A stretch of 41,639 nt of DNA from Oscillospiraceae bacterium. Lineage in GTDB: Bacteria; Bacillota; Clostridia; Oscillospirales; Acutalibacteraceae. The DNA lies in contig CADAER010000010.1 of NCBI GenBank assembly GCA_902787025.1, positions 1-41,639 on the forward strand, in the 5' to 3' direction. Within the stretch, counting starts at the first letter, position 1, and each line of letters opens with the position of its first letter. Below the pieces are notes generated by a model. It made no database searches. It was given only the letters and a program-made list of their open reading frames with translations, and was not told the origin of the DNA. The translations under genes were made by a program, and so were the position numbers. Shown here in pieces: positions 15,384 through 23,021 of the stretch.

Positions 15384-15412
15384 TTGCATATTGAAAATAA
15401 TACTGTTAAAAT
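15384..15412 (+). promoter_or_regulatory. Promoter of the S51 peptidase operon
   Basis: TTGCAT (15384-15389) and TAAAAT (15407-15412) are separated by 17 bases, about 50 bases before the chosen start at 15462. Confidence 0.6.
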
Positions 15413-15461
15413 GGAAATATAAATTATTTTGACGAAAAAGAAAAACGGGGAGGCGGCTGAC

Positions 15462-16157
15462 ATGGGCGGGATTGTCGCTCTCGGAGGCGGATTCGGAGGA
15501 GAGCACGCGGATTATCTCGTGCGGTTCATTCTCTCGCTTTGCGGAAGGAAGAATCCGTCTTTTCTGCTTATTCCGACGGCGGGTTTTGACGGCTACGGCA
15601 AGGATATGCTCTCGCGGTTTTTCAATATGGGCTGCGATGTCGATGTTCTCTGCCTCTCGCACCCGTATATCACAAAAGAACTGATTGAGGAGAAAATCGG
15701 GAACGCCGACATTATCAACGTGCCGGGCGGAAACCTGCGTTTTCTTATGGAGACCTGGAAGAAGAATGGGGCGGACGGGCTTCTGAAAGAGGCTTTTGGC
15801 TCGGGGAAGGTGCTTTTCGGCGATTCATCCGGCGCCATGTGCTGGTTCGCGGAGGGCTATGACGACTGCGGTCCGGAAAATGAGTTTATGACGCTTGACT
15901 GTCTCGGACTTATTCCTTACGCCAACTGCCCGCATTACGACAGTCAGTGGTGGCAGAGTTTCAACTCCGTCGCTCCTTCGCTCGGGCGCTCTTCGATAGC
16001 GCTCGAAAACGACATCGCTCTGTGTTACATTGACGGAAAATACTCGCTCCTGCACTCGCCCGAAAGGGTTGACGCGAGGGCGTGGTTCTTCGATAAAGAC
16101 AGAAATTACGAAAGATTCGACCTTGACGCGCATCCCGAAATTCTTGAAAGGCTGTGA
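15462..16157 (+). CDS. Peptidase S51 family protein (dipeptidase E-like)
   Basis: The 231-residue enzyme belongs to family S51, which includes PepE (cleaves Asp-Xaa dipeptides) and cyanophycinase. The nucleophile is Ser122 in GDSSGAMCW, and His158 in CPHYD matches the catalytic His of PepE (157 in the Salmonella/E. coli enzyme). VPGGNLRFLM is also typical of the family. GGGGAGG at 15446-15452 places the start at ATG 15462. An in-frame TTG at 15429 would add 11 unconserved residues. The next gene begins 4 bases after its stop. It is cytoplasmic, and probably takes part in dipeptide or unusual-amide turnover; the exact substrate is not visible. Confidence 0.82.
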   Translation: MGGIVALGGGFGGEHADYLVRFILSLCGRKNPSFLLIPTAGFDGYGKDMLSRFFNMGCDVDVLCLSHPYITKELIEEKIGNADIINVPGGNLRFLMETWKKNGADGLLKEAFGSGKVLFGDSSGAMCWFAEGYDDCGPENEFMTLDCLGLIPYANCPHYDSQWWQSFNSVAPSLGRSSIALENDIALCYIDGKYSLLHSPERVDARAWFFDKDRNYERFDLDAHPEILERL

Positions 16158-16161
16158 GAAA

Positions 16162-17478
16162 ATGAAGAAGATTCTTGTCGCGGGAGCGGGACACGGCGGG
16201 CTTGTCGCCGCTGCGAAGCTTGCCGACGCGGGCTATGACGTGACGGTGCTTGAAGCGAGAAAGGAAGGCACTCTCGGACACGACTGGGAGGACGGTTTCA
16301 GTCTCGGTAATCTCGCAAAGGTGCTCGGAATAACCGTTGACGACCTGCCCTCCGATTTGTGGAGGCCGAGGGGGGACGGCGCGTTTTTCAGCCCCTCGAA
16401 AGACACGAAAATCGTTGTTCACTACGGTCCGACCGGGCAGAGAGTTGTGTGGCGCAAGACGCTTATCAACATGCTGCTCGACCACGCGGTGAAGCACGGA
16501 GTTGAAATCAGATACGGAGTGAAGGTTCTGGGTCCCGCGGTTGAAAAAGACCGCGTTACCGGAGTTATCACATCCGAGGGAAAAGTTGACGCCGACCTTG
16601 TCATCGACGCGGCGGGAGCGTTCTCGCCCGTAAGGCTCGGTCTGCCCGACGAGTTCGGGATTGACAAAATGCCGAAGCCCGGCGATGTGTTCTACGGACA
16701 CAGGGGCTATTACAGCAAGGCGTATGAATATCAGCCCGACATAGGGTTTGAGGTTTATCTCTACCACGAAAAGGAGCAGGGGCTTTCCTGGTTCGACACG
16801 AGCCGCGAGGGCTGCGATGTGCTTGTGGGCAGAGTTTTTCCGCTTTCTCCCGAAAAGGTTGAGGAGCAGCACGCTCTGTTCAGGAAGGACCATCCCTGGT
16901 TCGGCACGGAGCTTCTGCACGGCGGGACATTCGCGATTATTCCCGTGCGCAGGCCGCTTACGCTTATGGTGGCCGACGGCTACGCGGCTGTGGGAGATTC
17001 CGCCTTCATGACAACGCCGATGAACGGTATGGGAATTGACCTTTCCCTGCTGGCCGGCGGGCTGCTGGCGGACACGATCATAAAGCACGGCAGCGCGCAG
17101 GCGAAGGATTTGTGGAAATACAACCGCGCCTATCATATTCTTTACGGCGCGAACAACGCGAGAAACCACGGGCTTAAAGGCGCTCTTCTCGCGCTGCCCT
17201 ATGAGGCGATAGATTTCTTCTTCGAGAACGGCATTATTCAGTCCGCCGACCTTGAGGGGGCGGGCGACAACACGAGCCTGCCCGTGCTTATTCAGAAGCT
17301 GATAAGGGGTATGAAGCACCCGAAATGGTTCTTCACGCTGCTCGGCGGTCTTATGAAAGGCACTGCGGCGGCGAAGCTTTACCGCAAGCCGCCCGAGGAG
17401 TTCTCGCTTCCCGAAATAAACGAGTGGGGCAAAAAGATTGAGAGCAAGGACGTAAAAGTGGAAGTCCGCGCTCACTGA
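16162..17478 (+). CDS. FAD-dependent oxidoreductase
   Basis: The 438-residue flavoprotein starts with the FAD-binding motif GAGHGG (residues 7-12) and VTVLEAR (31-37), followed by the second FAD contact AAVGDSAFMTTPMNGMG near residue 275. This layout fits the geranylgeranyl-reductase / flavin-monooxygenase branch of the superfamily. Near the C-terminus are long helical segments. The reaction and substrate cannot be named; in an anaerobe a reductase or saturase role is more likely than a monooxygenase role. The start at 16162 is 4 bases after the S51 gene. The in-frame extension to 16030 would overlap that gene by more than 120 bases and is rejected. It is followed after 9 bases by the phosphatase-like gene. 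Confidence 0.82.
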   Translation: MKKILVAGAGHGGLVAAAKLADAGYDVTVLEARKEGTLGHDWEDGFSLGNLAKVLGITVDDLPSDLWRPRGDGAFFSPSKDTKIVVHYGPTGQRVVWRKTLINMLLDHAVKHGVEIRYGVKVLGPAVEKDRVTGVITSEGKVDADLVIDAAGAFSPVRLGLPDEFGIDKMPKPGDVFYGHRGYYSKAYEYQPDIGFEVYLYHEKEQGLSWFDTSREGCDVLVGRVFPLSPEKVEEQHALFRKDHPWFGTELLHGGTFAIIPVRRPLTLMVADGYAAVGDSAFMTTPMNGMGIDLSLLAGGLLADTIIKHGSAQAKDLWKYNRAYHILYGANNARNHGLKGALLALPYEAIDFFFENGIIQSADLEGAGDNTSLPVLIQKLIRGMKHPKWFFTLLGGLMKGTAAAKLYRKPPEEFSLPEINEWGKKIESKDVKVEVRAH

Positions 17479-17487
17479 GAGGATAAA

Positions 17488-18288
17488 ATGGAAGAAAATC
17501 AGATTTGCATAACATCCGTCAAAAATACCGCGCTGGAGGCGTTCGGAATAGAGCAGAGTGAGGGGAACGCTCCCGCGAATGAAGAGGTAATCTCGCTTGC
17601 GAAAGAGAAATTCGGCGGAGAAAAAGCGGACAGAGTGGTTATCTACAACCCCGACGCGGTCGCCTGGTGGATATTCGAAAAATATAAGGATATGTTCGCT
17701 CCCGCGCTCGAAAAAAGCGGAGTTGTAATGAAAATGCGCTCCGTTATGCCGAGCGTCACTCCCGTCTGCTTCGGCTCGATGTACAGCGGGGTTATGCCCG
17801 AGGTTCACGGAATTATGAAATACGAAAAACCCGTGCTGAAAGTCGAGACGCTTTTTGATGTTATGATAAAAGAGGGCAAAAAAGCGGCGATAGTTTCGAC
17901 GACGGGCGACAGCATTTCAAAAATCTTTCTTGAAAGGGATATGGATTATTTCATTTACCCGTCCGTGAGGCTCGTGAACCGCAAGGCGCTGCGGCTTATA
18001 AAAGAGGATAAATACGACCTGATTGTTATTTACAACGGCAACTACGACGCTTCGATGCACGCGACGGGGCCCGAGGGGAGACTTGCGATAAAATCGCTCG
18101 GGAAGAACATTAAATTTTACCGCAAGATGGTTGACGCGGTTGAGAAATATATGAAAAACCGCAATGTGCTTTACGGCTTCTGCCCCGACCACGGCTGCCA
18201 CGCCATTGACAGCGGGCGCGGCTCGCACGGCCTCGATATGGAGGAGGATATGAACGTGGTGCATTTGTATGAGGCGATTAGGAGTTAG
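17488..18288 (+). CDS. Alkaline phosphatase superfamily protein (type I phosphodiesterase-like)
   Basis: The 266-residue protein shows the full two-metal set of the alkaline phosphatase/nucleotide pyrophosphatase superfamily in compact form. These are Asp55 in YNPDAVAWW, the nucleophile Thr91 in PSVTPVCFGSMYSG, Asp187 and His191 in NYDASMHATG, Asp234-His235 in CPDHG, and His247 in GSHGLDM. It therefore hydrolyses a phospho-, phosphono- or sulfo-ester. It lacks a signal peptide, unlike many relatives. A GAGAGGAT site precedes the ATG. It is the third gene of the plus-strand operon with the S51 peptidase and flavoprotein. Its last codons run into TTAGGA repeats, so the C-terminus may have been altered by repeat expansion. 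Confidence 0.85.
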   Translation: MEENQICITSVKNTALEAFGIEQSEGNAPANEEVISLAKEKFGGEKADRVVIYNPDAVAWWIFEKYKDMFAPALEKSGVVMKMRSVMPSVTPVCFGSMYSGVMPEVHGIMKYEKPVLKVETLFDVMIKEGKKAAIVSTTGDSISKIFLERDMDYFIYPSVRLVNRKALRLIKEDKYDLIVIYNGNYDASMHATGPEGRLAIKSLGKNIKFYRKMVDAVEKYMKNRNVLYGFCPDHGCHAIDSGRGSHGLDMEEDMNVVHLYEAIRS

Positions 18289-18309
18289 GAATTAGGAATT
18301 AGGAGTTAG
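18277..18309 (+). repeat. Tandem TTAGGA(A/G) heptamer-like repeat
   Basis: ATTAGGAGTTAGG and ATTAGGA units repeat about five times, beginning inside the last codons of the phosphatase-like gene and running past its TAG stop. The array carries stop codons in one frame throughout. Confidence 0.7.
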
Positions 18310-18312
18310 AGA

Positions 18313-18429
18313 GCGCTTCGCGCAGATTGTGTGCGGGATGAATCCCGCGCGATATACGCCTGCGGCGTTCGATATGTTCAGTGAACTCGATATGCCGTAA
18401 ACGGCGCGATATATTTTGCGGGGCAAAAT
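18313..18429. repeat. CGATAT-spaced hairpin array
   Basis: A run of short perfect hairpins lies here: GCGC/GCGC (18313-18323), GCGGGAT/ATCCCGC (18333-18348), ACGCC/GGCGT (18356-18368), GTTC/GAAC (18376-18386), GCCGT/ACGGC (18394-18405) and ATTTTGC/GCAAAAT-like (18413-18429). CGATAT separates them at 18350, 18370, 18388 and 18407. The stems differ but the spacer word is constant. There are no conserved direct repeats with unique spacers, so it is not CRISPR. From 18430 to 18558 nothing else is recognised. Confidence 0.75.
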
Positions 18430-18558
18430 GTCAAGGAACCTGCGGTCGGCTTTTGTATGCGGGCGGATAAAGGCAGCCCCTCGTAAACCAGTTTTATTGA
18501 TCTTTTTATGATAATACTGAAAAAGTCAATATTATCAAGGAATTCGGCGTGATTTCGG

Positions 18559-20375
18559 TCACGCCGATATTTCTTTGCCCGGGCGTTTTTCTGATTCTTC
18601 GGCATACTGCATCAGACTTTTGACGGGAATAAACCCTATAAAGTCATATTTGATGTGGATTTTACGGATGCGGTGTTTCTTTGCCGTTGACGACTTCGGC
18701 TTTTTGCTGATTACGATGCATTTGCCTTCATTGTCATCAACTTCGATATTTTCATCCTGATTGTTTTCAACATCGCAGTTTTCAATGTATATGCCCTGAA
18801 CCAGTTCATGAAGATTGCAGCCGTTAAGACCGTTATCTTCAATGTGAGACCTGACAAGTGAAATGAACTTGTCAAGATTCTCTGTATTCTGTTCCTGTGT
18901 TTCGATTTGTTTTTGCAACTGTATTGCTTTTGATTTGAGTTCGGATTGTTCGGATTCAAGCTGAGCGGAGATTGTCTGAAATCTTTCTTCAGTCAATTTG
19001 CCGTTTGCATTATCCTCATAACTCTTGAGATAAAGACGGTCAATTTCGGATATACGGTTTTCTGACTGAGCAAGTTGCTTTTTCAGAGATTTCAGTTCCA
19101 GTTGACTGATGCTTTCTGTTACCCGCTTCATATATTCACGGAAATAACTTTCGTGGCAGTAAACATAAGAGATAACCTGCTTGATATGCATCCAGACAAG
19201 TTCCTTCAGAACGGATTCTCTTATATAGTGCGCCGGTTCTCCGTTTCTGCTGTTCGGGCATTCAAAGAAAGCTTGGTTGTCGTCTGAGCGTGACAAGTTG
19301 CGGCTTAATCTGTTACCACAATCATAGCAGTAAAGCAATCCTGAAAAAATTGTGCTTTTTCCCGACTTTGTTCTGCGATGACGCTTCTCGCGAATCTGCT
19401 GAACTTTTCTGAAGGTTTCTTCATCGATTATTGCTTCATGAGTATCGGGAGTGATGACCCAGTTTTCTTTCGGATTGTGCCTCGTTTTCTTATCCCAAAG
19501 AGAATTTGTGTATGTTTTAAATGCTGCTGTGCAACCGGTATATTCAATGCGAACGAGTATATCGGCAACACTTGATGGCTCCCACCTGTATGGACTGTCT
19601 TTGACTTTGGTATTGACCGGCAGTCTTTTTTCAATTTTGTAAGCAGTGGGATTAAACACTTTTTCGGCTTCCAGTTGTTTGGCAATCTGACTTGGTCCTC
19701 TGCCTTCCATACACAGAGCAAAGATATGTTTTACGACCTTTGCCGCCTCGTCATCAATAATCCAGTGATTGTTGTCATTCGGATCTTTTTTGTATCCGTA
19801 AGGGATTAATGTGGTGAGGGTTTTACCGCTTTCACCTTTCATTTTCTTAACGGCTCGTATTTTTCTGCTTGTGTCAAGCGGGTAAAACTCATTGAACAGA
19901 TTCTTGAACAGAGCCATATCATTGTCAACACTGTTCGGGTTTGCGGAATCATAATGATCATTAACGGCTATATATCTTATTTCAAGCTGAGGAAATACAT
20001 ATTTCTGATAATAGCCGACCATTGTGGAATCTCTGCCGAGTCTGCTCAGGTCTTTTGTAACGATTGTTCCTACTTTGCCGGTCTGAGCATCGGAAAGCAT
20101 CTTCTGGAAACCGGGTCTGTCAAAGTTGGTGCCTAACCGTCATCAATGTAGAAAACGGGATTTGAAAATCTGTTTTCTTTTGCATAATTCAAAAGCATTT
20201 CCTTCTGGTTCTGAATGCTCATGGATTCTGCGTTTCGTTCATCTTCCTGGGATAATCTGCAATACAGTGCTGTAATCTTATTTGTTGCCGTGTTCAATTT
20301 TTCCTCCTTATCTGCGGCAACTGTCACAGGGTTGGTTACGGTTATATCATTACGGGCGTTAACATAAGTCATCAT
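18559..20375 (-). pseudogene. Large serine recombinase (TndX/TnpX-like), frameshifted
   Basis: A start at 20375 (GGAGGTCA, 7 bases, ATG) gives a resolvase domain with the catalytic serine at residue 42 in YCRLSQEDE. That frame reaches FYIDDG and stops at TAG 20135-20133. The following frame continues exactly where the family should (TNFDRPGFQKMLSD, then TKDLSRLGRD), so four bases seem to be missing at about 20134-20137 inside the expected FTG codons. Downstream come the recombinase domain, a zinc ribbon (CYDCGNRLS, then FECPNS), a long coiled coil (about 330-440) and a basic C-terminus. Intact enzymes of this type excise and integrate conjugative or mobilisable transposons. It overlaps the upstream acidic ORF by 17 bases. 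A sequencing error could also explain the break. Confidence 0.85.
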
Positions 20376-20700
20376 TTTCGGTGACCTCCGTCTGCTCGGT
20401 AATGGCAATATTGTTTATTTCATTATCAATAACTCTTTTTAACTTGTTATGTAAAAACTCTTCGCCGTCATAAGTTCCGTCAACAACATATGTAATTGAT
20501 TTAACCTGCTCTTCGATTTCAAATTCGGGAATAATAAATGCTGCTATGTTATTTACATTAAGATTATTCTCTTTATCAAAGAAAGTATAATGACTCTCAT
20601 GCGGCGGTGACGGTGCGTTTTCTTCATCGGGATTTTTATAGTAATACTCTAATATTTCATCCGCTTTCTTAATCGTATCATCAAAATTAATCTTATTCAA
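20359..20700 (-). CDS. Small acidic protein of unknown function in the recombinase operon
   Basis: The 113-residue frame has no ATG. A TTG at 20700 lies 8 bases after AAGGAGT, and a near-consensus promoter sits just upstream, so TTG is a credible start. The product is acidic and mostly helical at both ends (IKKADEILEYYYKN, then EEFLHNKLKRVIDNEIN). A central beta-like part contains FDKENNLNVNNIAAFIIPEF. No family is recognised. It overlaps the recombinase start by 17 bases, which implies translational coupling and a role linked to the mobile element, for example in regulating or assisting recombination. That role is an inference from position only. Confidence 0.6.
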   Translation of the reverse strand: MNKINFDDTIKKADEILEYYYKNPDEENAPSPPHESHYTFFDKENNLNVNNIAAFIIPEFEIEEQVKSITYVVDGTYDGEEFLHNKLKRVIDNEINNIAITEQTEVTENDDLC

Positions 20701-20733
20701 CTATGTAACTCCTTATATTCGTCAAAAGTATTC

Positions 20734-20774
20734 TGCAGTAACTGCATTATACAGCAAACAAATGTTCGGGTCAA
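20734..20774 (-). promoter_or_regulatory. Strong promoter with operator-like palindrome for the recombinase operon
   Basis: On the minus strand TTGACC (20774-20769) and TATAAT (20751-20746) are 17 bases apart. A perfect inverted repeat TGCAGT-A-ACTGCA (20734-20746) begins at the edge of the -10 box and would cover the transcription start. A repressor site is the simplest reading. Confidence 0.65.
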
Positions 20775-20865
20775 TAGATTTGATTTTTTTCAGTCGTTTT
20801 TAAACAACTGTTTGATAATACAATGGCTATAAAACACCGGAATATATTTACCAAATATACATTAA

Positions 20866-20915
20866 AAATCCCCGGCGCTTCGGAATAATTGTTCCGTAAC
20901 TGCGACCGGGGATTT
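20866..20915. terminator. Nested hairpin, probable bidirectional terminator
   Basis: An outer 10-bp stem AAATCCCCGG (20866-20875) with CCGGGGATTT (20906-20915) encloses an inner stem CGGAA/TTCCG (20881-20896). A residues lie on the left and T-rich sequence on the right. It lies between the Fic remnant and the acidic ORF. A perfect 16-bp palindrome, CATTGATTAATCAATG, follows at 20938-20953. No gene is seen in 20701-21032. Confidence 0.6.
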
Positions 20916-21032
20916 ATATTGTTATTGCAAAAAAGCTCATTGATTAATCAATGATGTGTCAGGGGTTTGGGGAAGTGTTCACCAACAAGTGAGTGATTGT
21001 GGGAACAGTCACCTTGCTTGCCAGGAATGTTT

Positions 21033-21680
21033 TCAGTCTGTATATTCGTGTTTCTCCGGAACATAGTCGTCGGTTTTATACTTGCTGTATTTCTCGGCTT
21101 TATCAGTTTTTGTTTCAGCGTTTTCGGAATAATCTATGGGAGTTTCAGAGATTGCATCATTGAGAATCATCTCAAGGTGTTCATATTCCGCATGCTCTCC
21201 TATTGAAGCCATAACAAAAGAATCACGGACATATCCGGCGCTTTGGGCCAGCAGTTCCTGGTCAAGACAGTAGCTGTAATGCTCAACAAAAAATGTGAGC
21301 ATCATTACTGTTACTTTTGTATTGCCTTCGCGAAACGGATGAACCTGCCAGAGTCTTGGGAACAAACGAGTAATCTTTTCAACAAACGATTCTCTGTCAA
21401 GTGTTTCCCATTTTACTTTATAGATATCACTGAATGCTTTCTTCAGGTCGCTGTCAATCTCGGTAACATTTGAATACCAGACGCTGTTTCCGGCGAGGAC
21501 TTTTTCTCTTTTGCGGATATTGATCTTTCTGTATTCACCTGCCCAATCATATACATCCTGAAAAAATTCAATGAATATACTTTATTCCTTCGGGAGAAAA
21601 ATCGTCGAAAGTAAATTTAATTTTTGTTTTTGAAATTGCCTGTTTCTCTGCTCAGTCTTATAACTTTTTTGTTCTGTCAT
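21033..21680 (-). pseudogene. Fic-domain protein, two frameshifts
   Basis: The intact C-terminal 110 codons hold the Fic motif HPFREGNTK, the active-site loop of enzymes that transfer AMP or other phosphate-linked groups to proteins. Upstream, in the same frame, the sequence still encodes EFFQDVYDWAGEYRKINI and a helical region, but a TAA interrupts it. The preceding piece, KTKIKFTFDDFSPEGIKYIH, lies in another frame (break near 21570), and the start MTEQKSYKTE lies in a third (break near 21643). The combined product would be about 210 residues. The usual Arg after GN-(G/T) is Lys here. Fic genes often travel with conjugative elements, which fits the neighbouring recombinase. No cognate antitoxin is seen. 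Confidence 0.72.
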
Positions 21681-21763
21681 ATAGGTGAAAGGGATGGAAA
21701 ACAGCACTTTTCACCTAAGATTGAAAAAATTTCGAAAAAAATCAAAAAATTTTCAAAAAATTT

Positions 21764-21793
21764 CAAACTATTTGCGTTTCCGGACTGTCTTAT
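21764..21793 (+). promoter_or_regulatory. ECF-type promoter motif, copy 1
   Basis: CAAACTATT (21764-21772), 12 bases, then CTGTCTTAT (21785-21793) and AGTGAAAGGGGCAG-like sequence (with one G for A change). The same words with identical spacing occur at 34324 and 34569. AAC in the upstream box and GTC in the downstream box are the core of many ECF sigma promoters. It lies 83 bases before the ATG at 21876 and is preceded by an A/T-rich tract. Confidence 0.6.
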
Positions 21794-21875
21794 GAGTGAA
21801 AGGGGCAGAGATGCATAAGACATCGACGCCGGAAAACAGACAAAAAAAACAAAAAAATGAAAGGATGAAAAAACA

Positions 21876-22607
21876 ATGAAAAAACTTACTGCATTATTAC
21901 TTTCGGCGGCAACAATACTCACACTTGCAACTCCCGCGTTTGCGGTCGAAGAAAACGCGGCGGTTCATGAGCAGGCAACCGAAGCTCAGGTATTCGAAAT
22001 TTCGGATGAGCAATTCGTTGAAACCGCGCAGACAGAAATACCCGACGCACAGGCAGCTGAAGAAAACAGCGTTGACGAAATTGCTCCGCAGGATGTTCAG
22101 ACACCGGACGGCGAACAGAGTAACGGCAACGAAGATGAAGACTCAATCTTCAGCAAAAAAGACCCCATCGCAATTATTTATCTCTGCGTTTCAGGTCCAG
22201 CGGCACATTACGGTTTCGGCCACACCTGGATCTGCATTAAAAACATCAGCAAAAAAGCTATTTCAATCGGCGATTATGAAATCAAGCCCGGTAAAATGTC
22301 AAGTTTCGGACTTCATCACTTTGACGGCATGCATATAAACGATGAAATGCGCCATTACAATCACCAAAAAGTTACAGCTCTTGCAAGAGAAATCAACGCG
22401 GAAGGTCTTGCAAAAGCAGAAAAAGAGATTCTCAGCAAAACCTGGAAATGGTATGAATATTTAGCTCACAACTGCACGAATTTCGCAACAACGGTCTGGC
22501 TCAGAACAACAGGTCAGTTTTTCCTCGCATTCTGCTTCCCGTTCATCGTTCAGATCCAGATGGCATGCAACAAAACAGAAAAACTTGCAATTGAAATTGA
22601 TGACTGA
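21876..22607 (+). CDS. Secreted protein with permuted NlpC/LRAT-like His...Cys domain
   Basis: The 243-residue protein has a signal peptide (1-23, ending TPAFA), an acidic low-complexity linker (24-90) and a domain at about 95-215. That domain shows His116 in GFGHTWICIKN and Cys200 in AHNCTNFATTVW. The order His first, then a Cys in an N-C-x2-F context, is that of circularly permuted papain-fold enzymes (LRAT, YiiX and similar groups). These act on amide or acyl bonds in lipids or peptidoglycan. The assignment is by motif logic, not a clear family match. A hydrophobic segment (about 213-228) near the C-terminus could hold it at the membrane. An AAAGGA site precedes the ATG, and an ECF-like promoter lies upstream, apparently placing it in the same regulon as the 34.4-kb genes. 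Confidence 0.62.
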   Translation: MKKLTALLLSAATILTLATPAFAVEENAAVHEQATEAQVFEISDEQFVETAQTEIPDAQAAEENSVDEIAPQDVQTPDGEQSNGNEDEDSIFSKKDPIAIIYLCVSGPAAHYGFGHTWICIKNISKKAISIGDYEIKPGKMSSFGLHHFDGMHINDEMRHYNHQKVTALAREINAEGLAKAEKEILSKTWKWYEYLAHNCTNFATTVWLRTTGQFFLAFCFPFIVQIQMACNKTEKLAIEIDD

Positions 22608-22654
22608 CAGACAGATACGGTTCTGAAAAATCAATCGGAAAGAAGGGTTGCTTA

Positions 22655-22789
22655 TTGAACCTCGATGAACTTATCAGACTCAGTCTTGAAAAAGCAGCGG
22701 AGAAGACCGATATGACGAATGAGCAGAAGGTTGAACTGCTGCTTAAAACCCTGACGGAGTTTTTGAAAAAACAAACGGAGTCCGACTGA
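22655..22789 (+). CDS. Short helical ORF, 44 codons, TTG start
   Basis: A frame from TTG 22655 to TGA 22787 encodes a charged, leucine-rich peptide (MNLDELIRLSLEKAAEKT, then NEQKVELLLKTLTEFLKKQT) with no membrane segment. AGAAGGG lies ahead of the TTG with a short gap. The amphipathic helix pattern and lack of other frames make a real small protein plausible. The start codon is weak and no homologue is recognised. A large inverted repeat begins two bases after the stop. Confidence 0.4.
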   Translation: MNLDELIRLSLEKAAEKTDMTNEQKVELLLKTLTEFLKKQTESD

Positions 22790-22791
22790 AA

Positions 22792-22901
22792 AACCGTCTT
22801 TCTTCGCAGGCAGCGTTGCTGCGAAAAGGAGAAAAGCCAATCCCCTTTGTTTGCTTCCGCATAAAAACAGGCGGCAACGCTGTCTGCGCGGGAGGACGGT
22901 T
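22792..22901 (+). other. 110-base long imperfect hairpin
   Basis: Two 28-base arms (22792-22819 and 22874-22901) are complementary at about 22 of 28 positions, with cores GGCAGCGTTGC and GCAACGCTGTC. The 54-base centre has further partial pairing. There is no T tract, so it is not a simple terminator. A structured RNA element or a small inverted-repeat mobile element (MITE) is possible. Confidence 0.5.
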
Positions 22902-22943
22902 GAACCGGAAACGGGCTTGTTAATAAAAATACATAAAATAAAC

Positions 22944-22973
22944 TTGAAATATATAGAAAAAATGTGGTATTAT
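22944..22973 (+). promoter_or_regulatory. Promoter of the sigma-factor gene
   Basis: TTGAAA (22944-22949) and TATTAT (22968-22973) are 18 bases apart, giving a sigma-A-like promoter with a leader of about 140 bases before the start at 23117. The leader contains an inverted repeat at 23022-23084. Confidence 0.55.
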
Positions 22974-23021
22974 TATGATTGGATTGGCTAATATAAAATA
23001 TGAAAAAGATTCTTTAACAGA

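Noticed and set aside
16030-16161. Longer N-terminus for the FAD oxidoreductase
   Set aside because: It would overlap the S51 peptidase gene by more than 120 bases; the FAD motif expected at the N-terminus starts right after ATG 16162.
15961-17808. 615-codon minus-strand open frame opposite the flavoprotein and phosphatase genes
   Set aside because: It is antisense to three supported genes; no recognisable domain, Arg/His-rich shadow composition.
18313-18429. Possible CRISPR array
   Set aside because: Units are different hairpins with a 6-base constant word; there are no long direct repeats, no unique spacers of regular size, and no cas genes in the window.
20133-20146. Programmed ribosomal frameshift in the serine recombinase
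   Set aside because: No slippery heptamer is seen at the junction, and expected family residues are missing, so a deletion explains it better.
21671-21698. Fourth copy of the ECF-type promoter motif (CTGTCATATAGGTGAAAGGG)
   Set aside because: The downstream box and following bases are similar, but no CAAACTATT-like box lies 12 bases upstream, and the site overlaps the Fic start on the other strand.
21683-21716. Inverted repeat AGGTGAAA/TTTCACCT as a terminator
   Set aside because: An 8-bp stem with an 18-base loop and no T tract; it overlaps the start region of the Fic remnant and cannot be given a role.
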